Below, one piece after another: positions 55,146 to 64,000 of a DNA stretch of 64,000 nt (position 1 is the first letter of the stretch; each line of letters opens with the position of its first letter). A program made the translations under genes and the position numbers. Below the pieces are notes generated by a model, which saw nothing but the letters and a program-made list of their open reading frames with translations, had not been told where the DNA came from and ran no database searches. Source of the DNA: Aphrocallistes beatrix. Lineage: Eukaryota > Porifera > Hexactinellida > Sceptrulophora > Aphrocallistidae. The stretch is from NCBI GenBank assembly GCA_963281255.1, contig OY725503.1:2666001-2730000 (forward strand), in the 5' to 3' direction.

Positions 55146-56241
55146 TCCAGAATATAAAACCAATTACGAAGATTAGGATACCCTAGAGTTATCTCGAGTT
55201 AAGTTACGAGTAGAGTACTAGTCGCGATTACAGGTCGCAGCTACTCTTATATACAATAGAGATTTACTAGTTGCTAGGGTTTGCTTAGATTGTTAAATGC
55301 ACTTTTCTACTCAACTTATATTTCTATTTTTACTCAGTAACTACGCTTATCTATTGAGTTTACTTGTTTCGCCTTGTGACAGTAGCAATTTCAAAATTTC
55401 TTAATTTCGGAGTTGGATCCGTAAATTTGAAATTTTGTATTAAGGTATTTTTTTGACCAATTAGCATATTGATTGGAAATTTGCAGAAATTCAAAAACTA
55501 AGTAAGTCGACCAATTTTCAAGCAATTTGGTCATGATGGTCAAATGGTTGGAGGACTTGGCTTGGAATTCACCTATCGCGTTCGAAAAACATAAACATCT
55601 AAAATGTTTACAATTCTGTATAGATCTAACAACGTATCTATAGATAAGTAAATGAATCAAATATCATTTATCAGATGAGTCACTAATTTTTTATAATGAT
55701 TTCCTAGGTAATTTGCAGTTCAGTGCATAATCCGAATATTTCATTCCAACAATCTCAGTAATAGCTTCCTATTTCGCGATTCATTTACATTTCGGTGAGA
55801 TAAGTTGGAGGTGCTTATACTTTCCTCTACTCCAAAGTTTGTGATGATTTTTCACAGTTACTATGCCCGAGTAATGCATCCGTCCCCTTCATGTGTTGCC
55901 TGCTATTCCTACCCTATTCGCAGCATAAGTAGGAATTTGACATTATTAATCGAATTATAGTAATTTAAACTCAATGTTAGATAAAATGATTGACACATGC
56001 AGTGGCGCATCGTGTTTTCGCTTTTTCCAGGCATCTGAAATCCTGGAATATAGCATCCAGATTAAATAATATTAGTAATTAATTAATCAAATTGTGAATT
56101 ATACGGAGGATTAGTTTGGGGAAGGTCTCTCCATATTTCCTATACTTTAAATTTGGGGAGATCCTCTCTAAATTTGTGATTCCAGTGGTATGCGATGTAT
56201 CTTTCTATAAATAGTTTACTTGTCCGTTTCAAAATTTGTAA
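55146..56241. other. AT-rich stretch without recognised genes
   Basis: An 89-codon minus-strand frame (55391-55660) has no recognisable motif. No shared repeats noted. Confidence 0.4.
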
Positions 56242-56455
56242 TTGCATATATTCGGCCGTTATTTAAAATCCAAGAAATTCCCTAGATATCCAGGGATTTC
56301 CCTGGATCGCGAAATTCGAAATTTAACCTGTTTATTGATTCATGCTAATTTAGTTATTAAAATTGAAAATTTGACAACATCAAGGGATTTACCATTGAAA
56401 TCCATGGATTTCACTCCCAAATCCAGGGAAATTTTCGAGAGGGGTTGGTAGGTAT
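56242..56455. repeat. Repeat rich in ATCCAGGGA words
   Basis: Contains AGATATCCAGGGATTTCC, CATGGATTTCACTCCC and AAATCCAGGGAAATTTTCG, with GGTTGGTA(G/A)GTATG at the right edge as at 59637-59651. It is a loose relative of 37860-38035 and 59460-59640. Confidence 0.45.
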
Positions 56456-56484
56456 GCAAATATCTTAATTATCCACAGCCTACA

Positions 56485-56541
56485 ATGGTTTACGTGGCAT
56501 CAGCCATAATTTAAATCCAACCGATAATTTATGGGTCGTGC
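56485..56541 (+). pseudogene. Tc1-like transposase scrap
   Basis: Encodes HNLNPTDNLWVVL, the third catalytic block of a Tc1-like transposase, again with D where E is usual. It ends at the TTAA where copy F is inserted. Confidence 0.5.
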
Positions 56542-56545
56542 TTAA

Positions 56546-58330
56546 GGATACCGCCCACGAAAAACCATATGATTTGGCTTACAGCATACGATGAAAGTAG
56601 AGCTATAAAAGATGTTAAGCGTGGGCAGGTATCTCCGTAAAGAAATACTTGCACATTCCATACCGTTTTTGATTCCCATTTCTAGTTTTTGAGATACAAT
56701 GTCTCAAAGTCTGTTTTTTTCGTTTTTCGCTAGCACATCTTAATGTTAGAAATCCGGCTACTCAAAAAATTGTTTAGGACATACCAAGGAAACAAATGCT
56801 CCAAAATCGAATCATAGATAGTCTATCATATTTGCCACTTCATAGGACCAAAAGAAAGTTAAAAAGTCAAAATTGTAAATTTTATCAGTGTATGAAAAAA
56901 AGGGCCAAAAACGGCATAAATGTCTGTTTTTTGGTAAATCTGGAATAAATTCACCAAGTTATAATATATCGAAAATAAAGTGGTCCTACGTTCATCGACT
57001 AATGATATGGAACAACTCTTGAAATTTTCAAACCTCTATCTCAAACCAATTTTGACTTAAAATTTTGTAAAGACGGTCAATTTTGAAACTTTAAAGTCCC
57101 GAGATATAGAGATTGTAAGTTTAGATGTTAAGAAGAATGTAAATGAGTTATTAAAAATGAACAAAAGCATTTACAGGCATTTATTCGCATTTATACTGAT
57201 GATTTAGGTTTATTCGAACCAAATATTTACGTAAATTAGTAAAAGTACAAAAGTACAGAAATTTCCTTGAGGCCCTAACCCCGAATATTTTGAGATAATT
57301 GTTAATATTAATTCATATTCATAGCACTACAAAGTATAATCAATTAGTTTAGAATGAATTAAGAGCTTCCAAAAAGTACATTAAGAAGGTAGAGCGAAAG
57401 TCTACGACTTTTAGTTTTCAAGTTAGGATTTTCAAAAATGCTGCGTCATCATGTGACAAAATCTAAAACTTATCATTCCATAGGATGTAGTGCAATTATT
57501 ATCAAATAATCATATATGTACCCTCATCAAAAGTATATTAGGATGTGAGAACTAAGAATTTGGGCTTATATTTACATAGATAGAGAGATATCTCTTTTTG
57601 GACCCTAAACGGGGGTTTTTGACCGAATATGGGAGGTCCAAGGCTAGAACTTTCAAAATATTCTTCAAAAGTTCTCCAATTTTTCTGTATACATTATTAA
57701 CGACAATTGTATTCATTATTTAGTATAATAGCCACATTTGGATACATATTCAATGATTAGTTTCGCCATTTTCTAATATATTCAAAGTTCTCCATAGAAT
57801 TTGTATTACAATCATAGAATGATAAGTCGAGATATATTTATTTTTTTACAAAGGAATGTTTGAGGAACCTATATATTTTCGCATACATCCTTTCATTAAA
57901 GATTATAATTGATTATATATCTTCAATAGTTTATAAGATATGAAATCGGCATTTTTCGGGACTATAGAGAGATATCATGTCCGAACTTTACCTATAATAA
58001 GCGATATCTCATGAGTCGGATCCGCACTAATTTTTAAAAAAATTGATCAGAATTTTATTTCTGATCCAATGATCGCTAAATATCTACTATCAAACAGGCG
58101 ATTTGCCGAGCATTATATAAATGAACTCCCTTATAAAGATATTTTGATTGGATTTTATTTGGCCTTTCTTCTAAATCTTTGTGTTATATAACCTCCATTG
58201 GGCCAAAACACTTTTGAGGTCAATATCATTAAAAAATATCAAATAAGTAAGAAACTAATTGATGAATCCGTCAAAAACCTCCGATAATTTTTCAGTTTTT
58301 AGTAACGCTAAACTTTAGGTAGTTAACTTT
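56546..58330 (-). mobile_element. TTAA family 1 element, copy F, right end missing
   Basis: Starts after TTAA (56542-56545) with GGATACCGCCCACG and follows copy A colinearly to about 58330. The last 150 bases and right terminus are absent. An older subfamily with copies A and E. Confidence 0.85.
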
Positions 58331-58702
58331 TAAAAATGCAGCATTCGTGAAGTGACATACATGATCCTCCAACTTCACTAGTTATGATCAAGCGATGCGA
58401 TTTGTTATTCGCTCCGGAAGGGAAGAATATTAATTTTTGAATAAATTTTACCTCCGATGCATAGGTAGACTGAGTGTCAACATATACTAATTAAATCTAT
58501 AGATTCCCACCTTTTCTTGCCGCTATGCTTTACTGAATGAGTGCAAATAATAGTGTGACAGACAGTACTCCTCAATTTCTAAGAAATTTAATGCGAAAAT
58601 CGTTATATAATATTAGTAATCCGTGAGCTCGAAATATCAGGAAAGGACTCCTAAACTAATATATACAAAGAATAAGTATATTTTGTGACACGGTACTGTA
58701 TA

Positions 58703-59019
58703 CAGTACACCCTCGCCAATCCGATCCCTCGCTAATCCAAACACTTCATTCTTAAAATCCGAATACCCAAAATATAATTTTATTTGCTTCCATGATTTGA
58801 ATAAACGTTTATGAACTTAAATTTATCATTAAGATTGAGAAACCGCGTTAAATAAACATTCTTAGCGAAATAATATCCTTAATATTCTAACAATACAAAT
58901 TTATAATAATTAATGCCCTATTGAATTAGTGTTATTTCACTAATCGGAACAAATTCACTAATCCGAACGATTTTTTCGAACATTGGAACAGAGCAGTTCG
59001 GATTAGCGAGGGTGTACTG
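58703..59019. mobile_element. pogo/Tigger-type MITE (317 bp)
   Basis: CAGTACACCCTCGCCAATCC and GGATTAGCGAGGGTGTACTG are inverted ends; TA on both sides (58701-58702 and 59020-59021). Further inward, repeats such as CACTAATCCGAAC and TCGCTAATCCAAAC echo the terminus. Confidence 0.92.
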
Positions 59020-59021
59020 TA

Positions 59022-60261
59022 CTTAGAGAGTAGTTTGAATCAGTATGGAGACTATGGACCCTTCATTTCAGTTACTTCAAAACTGAATTTATGGTTACCA
59101 ACATGACACAACTTGGATTCTTTAGTTTTATTAATGTTTAGATTAGACCTTAGCTATCGTTTATATCCCAAATTTTATAATATTATCCTTATTTTACTTT
59201 CATAAATTTTCTTTTCTTGCCAACAATTTAATAAAATTTTCATTGAATTTCAATTATAACCATTTTACAATATTATTGGAGAAATTAATAAGAGCTTAAT
59301 ATTCGTGAGAGATAGTATAACAAAAGTTTTAATGAGAATTGTATCAATTGTGGGTGGTAACTTTGTCTGGCCTAAGTAAAAAAAGAATTATTAACCATAT
59401 ACACTAATCAGAAAAAGTATTGAACACTTTATTTCACAATATTAAATACATAAAGGGAATTTTCCAGGATCCCTGAAGACTTGCTAAATAGTGCGGAACA
59501 TAAAATTACAATAAATTTATTCCATTAATGGAAATTATTATAGGCTAGTTGAAAGCTGAAAATCCCTGGAATTTTCATTAAATCCCCGGATCCCTGGATC
59601 ATAAGTCATCTCCATGGATAATCCAGGATCCCTGGAGGGTTGGTAAGTATGTATTTGAATACTTGAATTGTTCTCATGAATTTTCCGGCCATCTGAGCAT
59701 AAAGTGCTAGCATTCGATAGTAATGAGAATCTGGGGTTATTTTTAATAGATAAAGACAAAGAGATCCTATCGTTTCGTTTAAATTAAACCATTTGATCAG
59801 CCCCTTTCCTATATTTCCCCTTTAGCGAGCCTATATTTTGTGTATGGGACAGTCCTTTAGAGACATCACACCTTTTTTTACTATATTTTTATTTGAAAGC
59901 TCAGTATTTGAATTAATTTAGCCACTCTTTCTCTACACTCTCGCTGCATTTTACACTAGTTTTCTTGGGAACAGAACAAGATATCCATTAAAATATAACT
60001 TAATGGAAGAAAAAAACTACAACAAAGATCATCATAAACTTTAGATCAGAACAAAATAAATCAAAAGAAGCGAGACCCTGCTGATATTGATTAAATTTGT
60101 TTCAATTTACTGTCATAATGATAACCTTATCAATTCTAATGCACTTAAGTACAGCTGAACCCGAAAAATGTTAATAATATTCAAATCGTAAAATAATTGT
60201 GTAACAGACTGTACATATCAAGGAAAAATTTGAATAAATGCAATTTCGTATATCGTTATTA
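59022..60261. other. AT-rich stretch; two repeat fragments
   Basis: 59395-59440 contains a scrap of the ACAAAAGTATTGAACAC repeat of 43519-44020. 59460-59640 is a copy of the ATCCAGGGAT repeat of 37860-38035. No gene supported. Confidence 0.45.
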
Positions 60262-60600
60262 TTCGGTAATGTCCACACATCGTGGAATTATGACGTCAGT
60301 CATCTTTGTATGATTATTCAGTTTTTCGACTATAACTCAACCATTTTAAGTGATAGAAGGCTGAAATTTTGATAGCATGTGTATATTAATAGATCTCACT
60401 TCTGATACAACTATCATAAAAAATGAAGACTCATCGCTCTGTAATGATGTAATCACTACACATCAAAAAATTAAAAATTGTTAAATTTTGTGATTTTTCG
60501 ATTATAACAGTAAGACAGACGTACTTAGAGATGTTATCTATCTTAAAATTAATAAATGTGAGTTTAGACTACCTTAGAGCGCATCTACCAGTCGCGCATC
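60262..60600 (-). mobile_element. HT-family element, very old copy
   Basis: Order retained: TGACGTCA (near 60289), AGGCTGAAATTTTGATAG, ACTCATCGCTCTG, GTGATTTTTCGA, TATAACAGTAAGACAGACGT, TTAGAGATGTTAT and a decayed terminus. Most sites and hairpins are gone. Confidence 0.6.
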
Positions 60601-60774
60601 ACATTGTTTTTTACAAATTAAGCAGATTTAGAGGAGTGGGATGCAAAACCTTAAAGGGTTTAAAATGAACATGAAGATTTTTTGGATTTGTCCAATGTGA
60701 GTCAAGCCTGCCATTGAAAACAGAAATTGATCCTGCATTAACAATCTCATCTGGTAAACCTTTCAATAAATTAA

Positions 60775-61819
60775 GGTCCGTCTTTCCTATAAAAGCTAAA
60801 TTTTGACTTTTTCACCGATTTGTTGAAATTTTTCAGTGCAGATTTAAATCGCAGAGTTATCTACAAAATTGCATAAAAAAAGGAATATAAGTGACAAATA
60901 AATATTCTTTTTAAATTGGGGAATTTTCAAGCAAAAATCCAGATACAATATTTGTATCTTCGTTTAGAAACTTTTTTCATTACTAGGTGATCTAATTCCG
61001 GTTATAAAGTTTAAAGTTTATAGATTTATATATCCCCCGAATCCATGCTAATATGTTCTCAGGGGGTTTACAATCTGGGTGAGGTGCTAAACCTACTGAT
61101 AGTTGCTGAACGTGTGCATGCGGCGTGTCTGTATGCATATGATGGCATGTCTTTGCGCATATGATGGCGTGTTACAGAGAAAAACTCGGCTAACAGTAGG
61201 CAAGAAAGATAGCACCTGACCTAACTTTACCTTTAAACGAGATGACATCCTTAGTGCTTTCAGCTCACTAAGGTTCTGCAAGAGTGTAGGCTCAGATTAC
61301 ATTACCGAAGCAATGTAATTGAGAGTAAAATGCAAATGACTAGAGTGTGGTTAGAACCCGCGACCTAAGTCTTGGTATTCAAACGCCCTAACCACTGCAC
61401 CACTCAAGCAGGTATATATATATTGACCATATTTGGAGAAATTTTGCCTCATGTTTCTAAGACCGGTCAAGAATGTTAAAAAATCCTAGCCGTGGTTAGG
61501 CACAACAATCAAAAAAATTCAAATATGGTCTATATAGATATCAAAACGCTGGAAATTCAGTACTGGACATGAATTCAGGATTAAAATGATGATCTGGTAT
61601 GCCTAAAAAAAGTTATTGATATGTGACATTTCGTTTAATAAATGTGTCCTTTTTAGAGCGACTCCAGGTGGCATAAGTAGCTCTGAGTGGGAATATATTG
61701 GCATTGGAGTTATAAAAATCGATCTTAATGTTTAGAACCCTTAATGCGATCAAAAAATGCTAAAAAAGCGCGCGTTTGGCAAATTTCCGATAAAAATAAA
61801 TTCCCAATTGGCACTGCCC
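60775..61819. mobile_element. TTAA family 2 element, diverged, carrying a SINE
   Basis: TTAA (60771-60774), then GGTCCGTCTTTCCTATAA. The first 150 bases and 61630-61800 align with 16420-16794 (TTTTTCAGTGCAGATTT, GAGCGACTCCAG, TTTGGCAAATTTCCGATAAAA). The middle holds a tRNA-derived SINE. Its right TTAA (61820-61823) is also the left TTAA of copy G. Confidence 0.7.
61000..61411 (-). mobile_element. tRNA-derived SINE
   Basis: Minus strand: box A TGGTGCAGTGG (61392-61402) and box B-like GGGTTCTAACC (61349-61359), about 33 bases apart, as in a tRNA gene. The sequence between starts TTAGGGCGTTTGAATACC. These boxes recruit TFIIIC and RNA polymerase III. About 350 bases of unrelated body follow (CTAAGGATGTCATCTCG, GTAAAGTTAGGTCAGG). 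Borders are approximate; the 3' end lies near 61000-61060. Confidence 0.7.
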
Positions 61820-61823
61820 TTAA

Positions 61824-63752
61824 GGATACCGCCCTCGAAAAACATCGCAAAACATTAAAAAAAATTGTGGAATTTTTTATTGTCAATTCCATCGGATTAT
61901 TGAGTAGTCTACCATCTAATCGTACTTGTTGGACGGTATTTATTTTGATATTCTAGAACTGGGAACCTAAAGCTCAGGCGTACTAAAAATCGGAAAGTTA
62001 TTCGTGATTTTGCGGGGCATTCATCAATTATTTTCTAACTTATCTGATATTTTTTCAATTATACGAACCTCAAAATGGTTTTGGCCCCTTTAAATATTAT
62101 AAAACAGATGAATTTAGAAAAAGAGGCACCTGAAATCCAATCAAAAATATCTTTATGAGGGACTTCATTTCTAAAATGCTCGGGAAATGGCCGTTGTGAT
62201 ATTAGCTATTGTGTATAGAAAAAAATTCTGAACATTTAAAAAAAAAGTTTGTTCAGATCGGACCATTAGTTCGTAAGTTATAGTATATTGTAGGTAAAGT
62301 TCGGACATCAAACCACTCTATGGCCCCCAAAGTGCTCGATGTCAATGCTTAAAAACTATTGAAGATATATAATCTATAATAATCTTAAATGAAAGGATAT
62401 ATATGATAATATATAGGTTCCTCAAACATCTCTTTGTCAAAAAGTAAATATTTCTAGACTAATCATCGTTTTTGTTGTAATACAAATTCTATGGAGAACT
62501 TTGAATATATTAGAAAATGGTGAATCTTGTCATGAAATAAGTTCCCAAAAGTAGCTATTATACTCAAAAAACAATGCAATAGTCACTAGCAATGTATACA
62601 GAAACTTTGAAGCACCCAACATGATTATTTTGGAAGTTCAAATCATTGATCTCCAAATTTTAGTCAAAGCCCCCCCATTTATGGTCCAAAAACAGATTCC
62701 TCCATATCTCGGGAAATATACACCAAAATTCTTAGCTCTCAATTCCTAATATACTTTTCAAAACGGTATATATCTGATTCTTAAATAATAAATGTACTAC
62801 ATGGAATGGAATGCGAAGTTTCAAATTTTTATCACGTGATGACGTCGCATTTTTCGAAAATCCTAACTTGAAAACTAAAAGTCGTAGACTCTCGCTCTAA
62901 CTTCCTAATATACTTTTTGGTAGCTCTTTATTCATTCAAACCGATGAATTATACATTGTACTGCTAGGAATATGATTTACATTCCCTAATTGGTTCAAAA
63001 TATTCGGGGTTAGGGGCCTCAAGGTAATTTGTGAATTTTCAGTATAATTTTGCTATTTTCACCAAAATCTGTTGGAATACATCTAATTAATTAGTATACA
63101 CGCGATTAAATGTCCATGGATGCTTTTATTTTTCGTTAATAGCTCATTTTACATCGTTCTTACAATCAAAACTTCAAATCCCTATATCTCGGGACTTTAA
63201 AATTCCAAAATTGACCGTCTTTCAAAAATTTTAACTCAAAATTGCTTTGAGATAGATGTTTGAAAATTTCAGGAGTTGTTCCATATCATTAGGCGATGAG
63301 CGTAGGACCACTCAATTTTTGATATTTTATAAATTTGTGATTTTATTGCTGATTTGAAAAGAAAATCGGGGTTTTTTCGCCGTTTTTTGGCCCTTTTTAT
63401 TCGGACACCGATAAAATTTACAATTTTTAAAATTTTAACTTTCTTTTGGTCCTATGAAGTGGCAAATATGATAGACTATCTATGAATAAATTTTCGAAGC
63501 TTGTGATCCAAACATGTGCTTTAAAAAAATCACAGAGTGCAGGAGGGCTTACCATTAAGATGTGCTAGGGAAAAACGGAAAAAACCGACTTTGAGACGCT
63601 GTAATTCAAAAACTAGAAATGTAAACCAAAAACTGTTTGGCATGTCTCAATATTTTTTAATTGCACTACCTGCCCACGCTTAACATCTTATATATCTCTA
63701 TTCTTGATATATGCTGTAAGCCAAACCTATGGATTTTTCACGGGCGGTATCC
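61824..63752 (+). mobile_element. TTAA family 1 element, copy G (1,929 bp)
   Basis: TTAA at 61820-61823 and 63753-63756; ends GGATACCGCCCTCG and CACGGGCGGTATCC. Nearly identical to copy B over its whole length, so one of the youngest insertions in the window. No coding. Confidence 0.95.
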
Positions 63753-63914
63753 TTAACACACTTCATAGCTCTTTGTTGAAAATTTTTAAATCTTTGTATA
63801 TTCTTCTTTTGGAAAGGTCACCAAATTTGGCATGCACACTCAAATTTGGGCCAAATTAATGATTTATAAACAACCTTAAAATGTCCAACGTAAAACAGAT
63901 GAAAGTGATCTTAA

Positions 63915-64000
63915 GGATACCGCCCTCGAAAAAACATATGATTTGCATTACAGCATACGATGAAAGTAGAGCTATAAGAGATGTTAAGCGTGGGGAGGTA
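63915..64000 (-). mobile_element. TTAA family 1 element, copy H, cut by window end
   Basis: TTAA (63911-63914), then GGATACCGCCCTCG and text as at the start of copy A (ATTTGCATTACAGCATACG). It continues beyond the window in the orientation opposite to copy G. Confidence 0.9.

Overview
The window looks like repeat-saturated, AT-rich nuclear DNA from an invertebrate animal. The evidence is the transposon spectrum (hAT, Tc1/pogo, piggyBac-type, Ty3/gypsy, a DGSW 'Mutator-like' transposase, THAP), one divergent NEDD1-like centrosome gene, RGG-rich exon-like sequence with consensus splice sites, and a tRNA-derived SINE. There are no operons, bacterial ribosome-binding sites or CRISPR arrays. I cannot name the species. 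No intact transposase or polymerase is visible; almost every mobile element is either non-autonomous or a decayed copy.

Layout. 0.9-11.5 kb is a nest of two decayed Ty3/gypsy elements in opposite orientation, broken by hAT elements with 8-bp target duplications, a 1.94-kb TTAA-flanked element, a large interrupted palindrome and a foldback element. 11.5-14.2 kb holds three copies of the commonest family, a roughly 0.55-kb element with a GC-rich multi-hairpin terminus and a (TA)n tract, here called the hairpin-terminus (HT) family. 14.2-17.4 kb is AT-rich with nested TTAA elements. 17.7-24.5 kb has a GC-rich patch with candidate host exons, a tandemly duplicated RGG exon, two 1.93-kb TTAA elements in opposite orientation and a phase-compatible candidate last exon. 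24.8-29.1 kb is a cluster of HT elements, partly head to tail. 29.4-33.5 kb is a decayed minus-strand transposase split by a hAT-type element. 34-39.9 kb is small MITEs and another 1.6-kb TTAA element. 39.96-41.7 kb is the NEDD1-like gene, the only long intact reading frame. 42-48.8 kb returns to HT elements plus hAT, piggyBac-type, foldback and Tc1-like remnants. 49.6-54 kb has a THAP domain, two gypsy fragments, a foldback and an unrecognised decayed coding stretch. 54.7-64 kb has three more 1.9-kb TTAA elements, a pogo-type MITE and a SINE.

The most unusual signals are: (i) the HT family, present about 20 times, each fuller copy carrying two equally spaced CRE + AP-1-like modules and a terminus of hairpins that keeps its pairing while its sequence changes; (ii) the TTAA-GGATACCGCCC family, about 1.93 kb, non-coding and with near-identical copies, whose TTAA duplication is shown by an empty paralogous site inside this window; (iii) foldback elements whose arms are arrays of short repeats; (iv) a tandemly duplicated RGG exon with a transposon in only one duplicate. 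Coordinates of repeat edges without a visible target duplication are accurate to about 10-20 bases.
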